Below, piece by piece: positions 19,601-29,169 of a stretch of DNA of 64,000 bases. The DNA is from Pelagomonas calceolata. Its lineage: Eukaryota; Sar; Pelagophyceae; Pelagomonadales; Pelagomonadaceae. Location of the stretch: positions 682,001 through 746,000 of the forward strand of contig CAKKNE010000001.1 in NCBI GenBank assembly GCA_918797485.1, in the 5' to 3' direction. The notes under the pieces are model-generated. The model was not told the DNA's origin. It did no database searches and saw only the letters and a list, made by a program, of their open reading frames with translations. Positions within the stretch are counted from its first letter, which is position 1, and every line of letters starts with the position of its first letter. The position numbers and the translations under genes are program-made.

Positions 19601-19635
19601 TTATTTGACGCGCGGCAGCGTCGTCTCCGCTGTAA

Positions 19636-19659
19636 GCTAGTGCGTGTGTGTACGCTAGC
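19636..19659. promoter_or_regulatory. GCTAG...CTAGC promoter dyad, copy 4 (divergent core)
   Basis: GCTAGTGCGTG ... TACGCTAGC, 24 bp with matching ends but a different centre. 36 bp upstream of the 50-codon ORF (minus) and 57 bp upstream of the MYND gene ATG (plus). Confidence 0.5.
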
Positions 19660-19715
19660 TCTACACAACTTGCAAACTGGAGGCTACGACGCTGTCGGGC
19701 TGCCCAACTTGCTGG

Positions 19716-20840
19716 ATGATCCTCACAAAATGCGCCGCCTGCGCCACCGAGCTTGGCTTATCCTTGGGCAAGAAATGCGGCCGCTGCAGCACGCGCTACT
19801 GCGGACCCGAATGCCAGGTGCAGCACTGGAAAGAGGGCGGCCACGACCAGCTCTGCAAACCAATAAAAAAGGCTGGTGGCGCGGAGCAATACAACGCAAA
19901 TAAGAAGTACGCGGAGGCCGTCACAGTCGCCGCGGAGGCGTGCGCGGAGGACACCAAGGGCCAGACGTGCTACATCTGCACGCAGGCGCTCCATTGGAAA
20001 ACAAAGGAGGGCCTCGTGCGCGGGTGCTCGTGTCGTGGGACGGCGGGTTTCGCGCACGTGTCGTGCTTGGCGGAGCAGGCGAAGATTTTGGTCGCGGAGG
20101 CCGAGGAGAACAATTCAGACGACTCGCAGTGGCATCGGTGGAACACGTGCAGTCTGTGCGAGCAAGAGTACCATGGGGTGGTGGTGTGCGCGCTTGGGTG
20201 GGCGTGCTGGAAGACGTACCTGGGTCGGCTGGAGGCGGACGAGCTTCGGATCGGCGCTTTGTCGCTGCTCGGGAACGGTTTATCTGATGCAGGACATAAC
20301 GAGGACGCGTTGCCCGTGAGAGAGGCCGAGTTGGCTATGAGGCGGCGCCTTGGCGCCTCAGAAGAAAACATTCTCGTCGTGCAGAGCAATCTTGCAATTA
20401 CGTATGGAGAGCTAGGAGACCTTGAGAGGGCCCTAAGCATGGAGCAAGAAGTATACTCCGGACGTTTGAAGCTCAACGGCGAGGATCACGAAGAGACCCT
20501 CATAGCAGCCAGCAACTACGCGACGTCCCTTGTTCGTCTTCAGCGCTTCGGAGAAGCCAAGTCGCTGCTGCGCAAAATAATGCCCGTGGCGCGGCGCGTT
20601 CTCGGAGAGAGCCATCAACTCACGCTCACGATGAGGTGGAATTACGCGATGGTGCTCTACAAGGACGCCAGTGCCACGCTCGGCGATCTCCGCGAGGCCG
20701 TGGAAACGTTCGAGGAGATTGAACGGACATCGCGGCGCGTGTTTGGTGGCGCGCACCCAAACACGCGAGGGATCGAGGTAGCCCTGCAGGAGGCGCGAGA
20801 AGCCCTTCGCGCCCGCGAGGCGCCGTCAGCGAGTGTGTAA
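19716..20840 (+). CDS. MYND and RING-CH zinc-finger protein with kinesin-light-chain-type TPRs
   Basis: 374 residues. MYND finger at residues 6-48 (CAAC ... CGRCSTRYCGPECQVQHW ... HDQLC). RING-CH-like finger at about 82-150 (CYIC ... CSCRGTAGFAHVSCL ... CSLCEQEYHG). Then tandem TPRs of the kinesin light chain type (ENILVVQSNLAITYGELGDL, ETLIAASNYATSLVRLQRF, QLTLTMRWNYAMVLYKD). Such combinations are abundant in some stramenopile algae. RING-CH suggests E3 ubiquitin ligase activity; substrate unknown. Confidence 0.85.
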   Translation: MILTKCAACATELGLSLGKKCGRCSTRYCGPECQVQHWKEGGHDQLCKPIKKAGGAEQYNANKKYAEAVTVAAEACAEDTKGQTCYICTQALHWKTKEGLVRGCSCRGTAGFAHVSCLAEQAKILVAEAEENNSDDSQWHRWNTCSLCEQEYHGVVVCALGWACWKTYLGRLEADELRIGALSLLGNGLSDAGHNEDALPVREAELAMRRRLGASEENILVVQSNLAITYGELGDLERALSMEQEVYSGRLKLNGEDHEETLIAASNYATSLVRLQRFGEAKSLLRKIMPVARRVLGESHQLTLTMRWNYAMVLYKDASATLGDLREAVETFEEIERTSRRVFGGAHPNTRGIEVALQEAREALRAREAPSASV

Positions 20841-20865
20841 GAAGGTACGTTAATCACTTTACTCA

Positions 20866-22563
20866 CTACATCCCCGCCAGCACGCCCTTGACGGACGGCA
20901 GGGCCCGCCGCCTTTCGGAAACCGGCGTCGCGGCCGCCGGTTTTGCGGGCGGCCGCTTTTCGGGAGGCGACGCGCGCGGCGCGGCCTCGCGCCACGAGGG
21001 CGACCGGCGCATCTTCGTCCGTTTACGCGTTTCCTCTTCACCGATTTGCGAGGAAGGCAGCCGTTTAGCTGCCGCCGCGAAGAACTCGACGACGGCGCGG
21101 TCCGCCCACGACCGCCCCCGCCAATCTAGGAAGGACAGGTGGCCCCCTAACAACGTCGTGCAGCACGCAATGAAGGGACTCAGGTTCACCAGCGTCGCGT
21201 CGGAGATGGCGTACTTGCCACAAAAGGGCACGACATTATCATCACTTGACTGCACACAAAGCAACGGACAACTCAACCGCCCTAGATCCGCAAACCCGTC
21301 GTTCGCCTCGTAGTAGGCCTCGGGGTTCGCGTGGCCCCAGGGTTTACAGATGACCGCCGCCTCGATGTCGTAGATCGACCGCGCAAAAAGAACGTCGCGC
21401 TTGCGGCCGCTCTTCCGTCCACTCAAGAACCAGCTTACTTTCAGGGGGATGGCTATGGCGAAGTTTTGTAGACGTGCCAAGGGACCGCTCCGCATCTGGG
21501 CGCTGCTCGCGGCGAAGGATCGCGGCGACGAGACCGTGCATGCAGCTGTCACGCGTGGATTTCTCGAACTCAGATACTTGGCCAGGATCGCACCACCTAA
21601 ACTTTGACCCACGAGAAACAAACGACATTTCGGGCCGACCTCCTTCCTTATATGCTCCAAGACTCCGTCGAAGTCGCGCCACGCATCAGCACTATAAGGT
21701 TTGGTCGATGTGAGCACCCCGGACGCGCCCGCACCCCGATAATCGTAGGCCACGGCGAGGAAGCCCGCACCATCCAACTGGGCCAGTAAGGACCGCACGA
21801 AGCCCGTCTCGCTCGAGTTGTTCAGGCCTGTGTGGAACTCAAAATTTTACGGCGTGCTGAATCGTCGCGTCGTCCTTCACGCCATCGACGCGATGCCTGC
21901 TCGATGGCGTGGCGATGCCGATTTCTCACCGCTCGACGGAGCCGGCACGGCCGCCTGATTTCCACACAGGTTCACGCCAGGGAAGACCACCGCGACGTCG
22001 GACCGCGACGTCTGGTGCGGGCAGCGCCACCAGGACAACGCCACGGTGCCTCCATCATCCAACTGCAAGCGTTCCACGTAGGGCGCCGTCAGCACGCCGC
22101 AGCCGGCGTAGGGCATCCTCGAACCGAGCTGTAACGTGGCGCTCGCTCCATTTAACGCGGTTACCGGGTGCGGCCAGTACCTTCTTCGTACAATGTCACA
22201 GTTGGCCAAAATGTCCTCCGTGACGCCTTTCCGCGACGTCAGCTTCGGCCGTCGCGCGAGCGCGACGTAGGCGCCGAGGTAGCCGACGCAGGCGCCGCCG
22301 GCCGCCCACTTCGCGCTTTGCGGTAATTTCGCGAAGTGATCTTTGATCGACCGGACCATCTCTGAAACCTTGGCGCGGAGGGCGTTGTCGGCGCGCGCGA
22401 GCACCATGAGCGCGTCGTGGCGCGACCGCAGGCGGAGCGTCCTCTCGAGGCACAGCATGAGCTGTGCTACCAGGTTAATGCGTGGCTGCAGCGCGCGCGC
22501 GATGACTACGATCACTACTCCCTTCGAGGCGGCGTCGAGGCACCAGGCGCGGACGCTGCGCAT
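20866..22563 (-). CDS. Alpha/beta hydrolase of the EMB8/ABHD1-3 type, 2 exons
   Basis: 515 residues. Minus-strand exons 21978-22563 and 20866-21827. N-terminal region has a probable membrane segment (WAAGGACVGYLGAYVAL). Core landmarks: VVFPGL (oxyanion strand) joined by splicing to NNSSETGFVRSL, AYDYRGAGASGVLTS, nucleophile elbow LVGQSLGGAILAKYL (Ser in GQSLGG), CVQSSDDNVVPF for the acid, and GGHLSFLDW for the His. Probably a membrane-associated esterase or lipase. The only intron is an IE-C introner inserted at the strand-1 PG turn. Basic, disordered C-terminal tail. Dyad copy 5 is 186 bp upstream. Confidence 0.85.
21828..21977 (-). mobile_element. Introner IE-C, antisense orientation, GC-AG intron
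   Basis: 150 bp on the minus strand: GCGTGAAC then CTGTGTGGAAATCA ... TGAGTTCCACACAG, then GCCTGAAC. The 8-bp flanks differ at one base. The only in-frame donor is GC. Relative to its host gene the element lies opposite to the copies at 41376 and 58330, yet it is spliced. Confidence 0.9.
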
Positions 22564-22972
22564 TTAATGCTGCTACTGCAGCCTTCAGCCTGCAGTCCAG
22601 TGATTTTATCAGTACGCCGCCTCACGGCTCGAAAACCCTGTATATCGACAGCTCGCAGCCGTTCTTTGATCACGACGTAAGGATTGCAGCACTCGTGGTG
22701 CCAGCACTCGTGCGTGTGCAGCTCACGACTCATCAGCTTGTTGAGCTTGCTAGTGTCTTACAGGCCGCTAGCGAGTCATCCTACAATTGTCTCCTACTAT
22801 TAAATGTAGTATGGACGACTTACGCTATCGTCGCGGGGGGGAAGGGCACAGCGGCATAACATTTGCGAGGTCTGCTGCAGCGTAGAATGGCGAACGCGGT
22901 GACCAGGCGCTGCTCCGGCCGCCATTATATAGCGTCGTCCTCAAAGAGCACGACGGTCGCGTCGCCGCCCAT
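22564..22972. other. Intergenic region
   Basis: Contains dyad copy 5, otherwise no gene or repeat recognised. Confidence 0.4.
22749..22772. promoter_or_regulatory. GCTAG...CTAGC promoter dyad, copy 5 (reverse)
   Basis: Exact reverse complement of copy 3. 186 bp upstream of the hydrolase ATG. Confidence 0.65.
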
Positions 22973-23674
22973 CTAGAGGTCCCAGTCGACGGGCCCGCGG
23001 CTGATCTCCTCCAGGAAATCGTTGGCGGCCTTGAAGCACCCGGACCGCGCGAACGGCGCCGCGGTTTTGGTATAACCGAGCGGCGAGGGGTGCGAGGTCT
23101 TGATGACCTTGTGCTTGGCCTCGTTGATCAGGCCGGCGAGCTTGTGCGCTTTGTCCCCCCACAGCAGGAAGACGACGCCCTTGTCGCCCGCGTCGACGAG
23201 TTTAATGATGGCCTCCGTGAGCCGGCCCCAGCCGAGCTGCAGGTGCGACCCCGCCTTGCCGGCGCGCACCGTCAACGACACGTTCAGGAGCAGCACGCCC
23301 TGCTGCGCCCACGAAGAGAGGTCTCCATCGTCCTTCTCCGACGGCGCCGCGCCCGGGTAGTTGCGCTCGAGCTCGCTCATGATGTTCCGCGAGGTCGGAG
23401 GAAGTCGACCATCCGCGTCGGCCGCGTAGGAGAACGCGAGGCCGTCCGCTTGCCCGGGGCCGTGGTACGGGTCCTGGCCCACGATGACAATTTTCACGTC
23501 CTCGAGAGCCGTCTTATTCAGACAGGCGAACACATCCTCCTTCTTCTGCGGGCACACGGCGTCGGGACCGGCCTCGTACTCGCGAAGTACGGCGGCGCCG
23601 AGCCGATCGCGGTACACCTCCGAGAGCTTTCCCTCGAGCGCGTCGCGCCACGCCTGGGCGCGAATGAGGGCCAT
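22973..23674 (-). CDS. UNG: Uracil-DNA glycosylase (UNG family 1)
   Basis: 233 residues, single exon. Removes uracil from DNA to start base excision repair. Motif A GQDPYHGPGQADGLAFS with catalytic Asp, then PPTSRNIMSELE, the uracil-pocket strand GVLLLNVSLTVRAG, and motif B HPSPLGYTK (leucine intercalation loop). Length is that of a bare catalytic core, without the long N-terminal RPA/PCNA-binding region of animal UNG2; no obvious targeting peptide. Confidence 0.95.
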   Translation of the reverse strand: MALIRAQAWRDALEGKLSEVYRDRLGAAVLREYEAGPDAVCPQKKEDVFACLNKTALEDVKIVIVGQDPYHGPGQADGLAFSYAADADGRLPPTSRNIMSELERNYPGAAPSEKDDGDLSSWAQQGVLLLNVSLTVRAGKAGSHLQLGWGRLTEAIIKLVDAGDKGVVFLLWGDKAHKLAGLINEAKHKVIKTSHPSPLGYTKTAAPFARSGCFKAANDFLEEISRGPVDWDL

Positions 23675-23797
23675 GAGCTCGCCGCCCCTCTTGCGCGGCC
23701 TGTGTGAAGAGAGCTATTGCGGGAGACCTTCGTCGACCTCTAAGCCATCGAACAGACGCAGTACATCGCGTCGATGGCGTGCCGCGAAGCTTGTTTT

Positions 23798-25885
23798 CTA
23801 CGCCGCGCGCGACCGCTTCGAAGCGGGTCCGTCCGCGTCGTCCGCGTCGCCCGCGTCATCATACTCGTCGGCCAACGCCGCGCACGTCAGTCCCGGAAGC
23901 TTGTGACACGCGAACGTCCCTTCCTCAAAAGAGACGCCCGCCGGGAGCACCCGCCACGCGGCGCACTCCACGCAGCGCTCCTCCTGGACGCCGTTGTACT
24001 GCACGGCGATCAGGCTGTGCCGGTGACGCGGCCCTACCATTGGAGGCAGCGCCCAAGCCGGGATCGCGCCTTTGCTAGTGACGGCGCCGAGCGCCGAAAA
24101 GGACGCCGCGCAGAACCCACAGCACTCCTGGTGGAGCGAGACCGCCTCGAAGCCCGTCGCGCCGTCGCGCAACGCGACCGTGATGGCGGCTCTCTGCTCG
24201 GCGTGCCACCAAACACGCAAACTAGCCTCGGAGAACACGTGGTGCGCGACGCGTCTGTTCCGCCGCGAGCACGCGACGCGCGCCCAGGCCGCGGCGACTT
24301 CTTTACAATTATCGCCGAGGAAGTCGCGCACCTCCTCGTTCATGGGCACGCCGTCCTCGATAGCGTCCATCAAAGGCGCGACAGCTTCGGCCGTGAAGGC
24401 CTCTCTCTTGCAAGCGGCCGCGACGCACCTCAAAAAGATATGCGAGCCGACCGCGTCGGCCGCCTCGCGGTCTTTGGAGGACGCCACGACGACGGAGCGG
24501 TCCGTCAGGCCGGCGCCGAGGGGCCGAGCTATAGCAAACGTCCGCGTCGTGGCCTCGTGGTTCGCCTTCGGGAGTCCAACTGCATTCACGACATCGGCGC
24601 GTAGTTTGTTGATCTTCCGGGCGTGGTCCGCGCCCGCAAGAACCCTCGAAGCTTCTAAAGCTAAGTCACCCGACGGCGGGGCGCCATCATACAACACACC
24701 GCCAGACGTCGTGGCTTCGATCAGATCCGCGTCATCATCTAAAGGACGGAGCCGGAGCGCACCAGTCGTATCGACCCGGCGCTGGGGCGCGGGCGCCGCA
24801 GTCTGCGCGTCCAAAGCACAGCCCTTGCAGACGAGGTCAGGCAGACCCGGGACAAGGAAGCGTTCGCCCTTCAACGCGCTGTGGTCCGGGTCGCCGCAGA
24901 TGACACACCTCCACGCGTCGTGCCGGGCGGCATCGTCGCCGTTGACCGACGACACGCTCACCAAGCACTGCTCCTCGACATTCTTTGTCAACGCCTGCAC
25001 TATATGGCCAACTTTGAACTCAATTCTACCGAGCGCGCCCCTATAGTTGCGGCGCTGCTCGATGCGTTGGCCGACGGCGACGACTTCAGGCCGACCCACG
25101 CCCATTATCCGCTCGGCGACCGACCGACCGCTCGCTAATTTCGACGCCTCGGCGCACTCGTCGTCGTCGAGGACTTCGTCTCGGAACGCGGCCTCCGCGT
25201 CGGCCGCGTCGGCCTGGGCCTCCTCCTCCGCTTCGGCCTCGGCTTCGGTGGCGCGGAAGAAGTCTGCGCGGAGCTTCTCCACCTCGAGCGCCCGGGCCTC
25301 TATGGCCTTCGCTAAAGCAGCTTTCTTCGCCGGCGTCGGGCCGCCAAATCTTTCAACGCGCGCGGCGGACGGGGCGCCATATCTAGCCAAAGCTGAGCGG
25401 CAGGACTGGCAGCCGATGATCATCTCACCATTCCATTCAAAATTGCTGATCCTAATCCCTGGGTCCGCGTCCATCCCGCATCCACATTTGATGCAGTAGG
25501 TTGCGTCCGGAGGATCGAGGGGGTCCAGTCCTGCATTCCAGCGGTTGTGGCACGACCGGCACGCCGTATCTTTGCCATCAGGACCCAGGAAAAAAACGTC
25601 CGTAGGCGACGCGCAGCATAAACACCGGTCAGTTTTGCGCTCGTTCAACGGCGGCAAATCATCGTTTCGTCTCCTTTTGCAAGTATGGCAGACGCGGCCG
25701 CCCGCGACAAGAGCTGCGATCTTTGAGCCGTGAAATAGTTTGTCGCAGTCGAGGCACGTCCAGGCACCGACGACAGGTGTAGATTGCCAGCGGCCCGTCC
25801 CGCGCCGCGTCTCCGGCGTCTGAGTGCCCCCTACCAATCGGCCGAGTGCTGCAAGCATCTTCGCCGATGCCCTTAGGCCGCTCAC
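23798..25885 (-). CDS. CW-type zinc-finger protein with GATA-like fingers
   Basis: 695 residues, single exon. Two N-terminal GATA-like Cys4 fingers (CLDCDKLF ... VCHTCKRRR; CLCCASPTDVFFLGP ... CRSCHNRW), a third Cys cluster (CIKCGCGMDADPGI ... CQSC) and a central Cys4 motif (WRCVICGDPDHS ... CKGC). An acidic Ala/Glu coiled region lies between. C terminus has a CW-like module: RCVECAAWRVLP ... FEEGTFACHKLPGLTCA. CW domains read histone H3K4 methylation, so a chromatin role is plausible. The GATA-like fingers are my reading of Cys spacing only. Confidence 0.7.
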   Translation of the reverse strand: MSGLRASAKMLAALGRLVGGTQTPETRRGTGRWQSTPVVGAWTCLDCDKLFHGSKIAALVAGGRVCHTCKRRRNDDLPPLNERKTDRCLCCASPTDVFFLGPDGKDTACRSCHNRWNAGLDPLDPPDATYCIKCGCGMDADPGIRISNFEWNGEMIIGCQSCRSALARYGAPSAARVERFGGPTPAKKAALAKAIEARALEVEKLRADFFRATEAEAEAEEEAQADAADAEAAFRDEVLDDDECAEASKLASGRSVAERIMGVGRPEVVAVGQRIEQRRNYRGALGRIEFKVGHIVQALTKNVEEQCLVSVSSVNGDDAARHDAWRCVICGDPDHSALKGERFLVPGLPDLVCKGCALDAQTAAPAPQRRVDTTGALRLRPLDDDADLIEATTSGGVLYDGAPPSGDLALEASRVLAGADHARKINKLRADVVNAVGLPKANHEATTRTFAIARPLGAGLTDRSVVVASSKDREAADAVGSHIFLRCVAAACKREAFTAEAVAPLMDAIEDGVPMNEEVRDFLGDNCKEVAAAWARVACSRRNRRVAHHVFSEASLRVWWHAEQRAAITVALRDGATGFEAVSLHQECCGFCAASFSALGAVTSKGAIPAWALPPMVGPRHRHSLIAVQYNGVQEERCVECAAWRVLPAGVSFEEGTFACHKLPGLTCAALADEYDDAGDADDADGPASKRSRAA

Positions 25886-26324
25886 GCCGTGGCGCGTTCC
25901 TATATGGCCTCAGTGGTCGAAGCGACAATGAGCCTCGCCCGAGGCTGAGGGCGACGTGTATTTTTTCTGAGCCGTTTGCAGTGGTCGTGACGCTCGCCAT
26001 GGTTACGATGATGTTAATGGTGAATGTGAGTTGTGATGATACGGCTTGTAGACGCCTAGGAGCGCCCGAATTAGCGTGAGAGCATGTTCGGAGTGCAGCA
26101 AAAACCCGTTTTGACGCTGCCGTGCTCGCTCGGGCATAGGGTTCTACACGAAATTTACTGTTAGCTACGCGACTTTTACTTGCCCGCTCGTCCACGGTCG
26201 AACTTCGTCGGGCGTTACTCCGAGTCGGCAGCGGCCCCGAGACAACAACTTGGGGGAGGGGTCGATCTTCGGTCTTCTTAGGTCTTGGTCGCGCGCGCGC
26301 GCGACGACGACGACGACGCCGGGA
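25886..26324. other. Intergenic region
   Basis: Promoter side of the CW gene and 3' side of the gene ending at 26325. A GCG-rich tract lies near 26290. No gene or dyad seen. Confidence 0.4.
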
Positions 26325-26879
26325 TCAGTCGTCGTCCATGGGGTCCGTGCGCTTCGAGGCCGTGCCGCCGCGCCCGCGGACGAACGGCGTCGCGCCGCCG
26401 GCGCCGGAATCGTCGGCGGGCAGCGTCTTCTTGAGGCGGTCGTAGTACTCGCCGAGCTCGCCGACGAAGCGGTCGAAACTCGGGTCGACGAGGAGCTCGG
26501 CGACGTAGCGCTGGACCTCGGGCCGGTTGAGATCCAGGGACTCGAGCGACGCGGCCGGCGTCGGGTCGCCGGTCGCCGCCGCGAAGGCCTCCGCCTCCGC
26601 GGCGGTCGCGAACTGGAGCGCCGCCGCGCCGTCTCCTACACTTACGTCGCGGCCGTCGACGGAGATGCCGCCGCCGAGCGCGAGCGCGACGCGGGCGGAG
26701 GCGTCCGTCTCGCCCGGCACCGTGACGCGCGCCGGCCGCGTGAGGACGAGCTTGAGGAGGCCCTCGGTCTCGCGGACGAGGACGGCGCCGTAGAGGCGGG
26801 CGGCGCCCTTCGTTATCTCCGCGCCGCCCTCGCGCTTCAGGGCGACGTCCGTCCAGCGCTGGAGGGGTACTTGGGGCAT
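26325..26879 (-). CDS. Unknown protein, 184 residues
   Basis: Starts MPQVPLQRWTDVALKREGG. The first 110 residues have alternating beta-like segments (ARLYGAVLVRE, LLKLVLTRPARVTV, ARVALALGG) that could form a PH-like or Hsp20-like fold; then a helical segment LNRPEVQRYVAELLVDPSF ... ELGEYYDRLKKTL and an acidic tail. Not recognised. Strong third-position GC supports coding. Confidence 0.6.
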   Translation of the reverse strand: MPQVPLQRWTDVALKREGGAEITKGAARLYGAVLVRETEGLLKLVLTRPARVTVPGETDASARVALALGGGISVDGRDVSVGDGAAALQFATAAEAEAFAAATGDPTPAASLESLDLNRPEVQRYVAELLVDPSFDRFVGELGEYYDRLKKTLPADDSGAGGATPFVRGRGGTASKRTDPMDDD

Positions 26880-27680
26880 GGCTACGGAACTCCGGCGCGG
26901 CGTCCGGTCGTAAATGTGTTGGCGTCCGGTCGCCTGGCTCCGCGTCGTCGCGCGCGGTGAGCAGATTTTCAAAAGCCAAGCTACTCGACGAGTTGAAAGG
27001 GTGCTAGCCGCAAAAGTTAGCCTCTCGGCGCTCGCGGCCCGGACGGGGCCCAAAATCGCGGTGACGCACGAGATTCGTACTACGTGGACGTGGTCAAGTG
27101 CGCGCCGCTGTCGACGACCCGCAGATTGCGCTGTGGAAAAGAGCGCGCCCCGAGGGCCTGGGGCCGTTTGAAATTTTTTTGCCGTGGGGCACCGTGTCCG
27201 ACGAGCTGGACCAAACGACGCGACCGCGAGAGACGCGAGGAAAGTTGTGGCCCTCGCGTGCAGCGGAAGGGGGCGTCGAGAGAGCACGCGCGGTCCGCGC
27301 CCCCAGGGGGTCTGACTCTACAACGCGGAGCTCATCTTCCACCGAGCCCGTCGCGACCACTGCGTTGACAGTACGGGGCACCAGAGCTATCCAGCGACGA
27401 GCCGATTCGCCCGACGGGCCCGACATCGCTACGCTGTTCCGCGCGCTGCTGCACGTCGGCCCTTCCTCGATATCAACCCGCGAGGATCGCCGTCGACGCC
27501 TTCATCGACGCCCTGAAGAGCCCCGAGCTGACGGCGATCCTCGCGGACACCGGCCTCAAGCGCCCGGACGGTTTCCCGCCGCCGTAGGCCGTACGAAGGC
27601 CGCCCCCCTTGCACACATAGCTAGCAGACCCTCCGACGCCTAAGTCTGTGACTCCCCAAAAACCTTACGCCGCACCCCAC
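26880..27680. other. Long intergenic or unresolved stretch
   Basis: Several overlapping frames are open on both strands because of high GC, none clearly a protein. Around 27480-27587 (plus) the frame reading AVDAFIDALKSPELTAILAD looks protein-like, but it has no credible start or upstream exon. A short dyad-like sequence GCTAGCCGCAAAAGTTAGC is at 27003-27021, about 125 bp upstream of the unknown gene. A degraded gene is possible. Confidence 0.35.
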
Positions 27681-28631
27681 CTAGGCCTGGATGTAGACCA
27701 CGGGCCGCTCGAAGATCTTGATCGAGTTCTCGACGTCGTCCAAGGCTTTATGCAAAGCCTCTTGATGTTTGCGAGCGCGCATGCTATTGACGTTCAGCGG
27801 TAATTTGAACAATTCCGCCTTGATCTCGGCCTTGCGTCTCTTCAAATCGTTCAACGACTGCAGCCGCTCCTCATCCGGCATGCGCGTCATGCCCTCGGGG
27901 CACTGCGGGTCCGGCAACAGGGCCTTCTTCGCCTCGGCCTCAGCTCGCAACTGCCGTTTCCGCTGATCTAAGTACGCGGGAACACTCCCAAAATTCTCGT
28001 GCTTTCTAGGTGATGCTTTGGCCACTTTCGTCACGCGAGCCTTCGGCTTCGGGGGTATCGGTTTTTGGGCGTCGACCCTATTCTGCTCGATGCGATCGAC
28101 CGGCTTATGGTGCTTGATCTCGCCTCTAGTTTTAGGTAAGGGCGCCTTCCGCGGCGTCCGCTCCTCGGGAGCTCTGGGCGACATGTTCAGAAATTGCAGC
28201 TTCGGCACCTGTTCTACGCGCTGCTTGTGCACGTCCGCCGGCTTCGGCATGCGCCGACCCGCACCTCGTTTCAAATAAGTAGCATCTTCTCGCGGCGAGA
28301 GCGTGGGGTTCTCCCACTTTTCAGCTTGTTGCACTGCCCTTGAAGCAACATTTCTAAATTGTTTCATCTTGTAGGGCTTTTTCACGGCGTTCGCGGCCTC
28401 CTCCTTCCGCTGGCGATTCTCCCTTTCCGCTCGTCTGATCGCCAGGACATTTTCCCTAGCATGGTCGCGGGCCGGCCGGCCCTTCCTCCGCAACGCCGCT
28501 TGGCGCTCGTTCTCGGTCCCGGGGTGTAAGAGCGCGCCTATACTATCGGCGTTGGCGCGGCTGCGGAATCTCGCGGCGCACTCGGCCATCTTTGGTTGTT
28601 GAGCGGTCGCGGCGGCGTTCGGCGCACGCAA
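27681..28631 (-). CDS. Enkurin-domain ciliary protein
   Basis: 316 residues, single exon. The C-terminal enkurin domain is clear: FGSVPAYLDQRKRQLRAEAE, then PEGMTRMPDEERLQSLNDL, a basic helix KRRKAEIKAELFKLPLNVNS, and the ending DDVENSIKIFERPVVYI. Enkurin proteins are microtubule-associated components of motile cilia, consistent with the dynein gene in this window. N-terminal two thirds are basic and disordered. A second Met (MAECAARF) could be the start. Confidence 0.85.
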   Translation of the reverse strand: MRAPNAAATAQQPKMAECAARFRSRANADSIGALLHPGTENERQAALRRKGRPARDHARENVLAIRRAERENRQRKEEAANAVKKPYKMKQFRNVASRAVQQAEKWENPTLSPREDATYLKRGAGRRMPKPADVHKQRVEQVPKLQFLNMSPRAPEERTPRKAPLPKTRGEIKHHKPVDRIEQNRVDAQKPIPPKPKARVTKVAKASPRKHENFGSVPAYLDQRKRQLRAEAEAKKALLPDPQCPEGMTRMPDEERLQSLNDLKRRKAEIKAELFKLPLNVNSMRARKHQEALHKALDDVENSIKIFERPVVYIQA

Positions 28632-29169
28632 ATTTGCTGGTGTGCTGCTGGGGCTGTCTGTAGCTCCGCAGCTACGTAACGCTGGCCGATGCGCTTGCAG
28701 CTACAAAGTCTTGGCAGCACGGCTGGGGCCTACGTCGCTTGACGAGTCCTGTGTAGGCTCGAGAGACGCGCTATCGGCCGTACAAAGTCGCAGCGGTTGT
28801 AAACCTGTTTTAACTCTGAGCTAAAATTTGCAAGGCTCGAGCCGCCGTCAGAACCCTCATGGCATCCTTCTCGGAGCCCTCTCAGTACCGACCCGCAGAG
28901 GAGTACCACGGTTCTAGTGTCTTACACGCCGCTAGCTTCGGGTGAGAGCCGGCGCTTTTTTTGCGACCGCTGGCGGCGCCTACGCGTCTTTGCGACAGCG
29001 TTTCTCCATTTCACGGTTCCCACCTAGCACTTGCGCCGAAAGCCGCGCGCGACAAGAGCCCTCAGCCGGTGCACACAAGCAGAGAGCTGCAGAGGCAAAA
29101 AGCTCCCGCAGCGCTCGCGACCGCCGTCGACGCCGTCGACGCACAAGCAGAAGCTAGACAAAAGCAACC
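28632..29169. other. Divergent promoter region
   Basis: Between enkurin and the PDAP1-like gene. Holds dyad copy 6. No gene seen. Confidence 0.45.
28913..28936. promoter_or_regulatory. GCTAG...CTAGC promoter dyad, copy 6 (reverse)
   Basis: TCTAGTGTCTTACACGCC then GCTAGC; two differences from the reverse consensus. 282 bp from the enkurin ATG and 234 bp from the PDAP1-like ATG. Confidence 0.6.

Noticed and set aside
27098-27643. 181-residue plus-strand ORF
   Set aside because: Low-complexity Arg-rich translation with no motif; only a short piece in another frame looks protein-like and it has no start.
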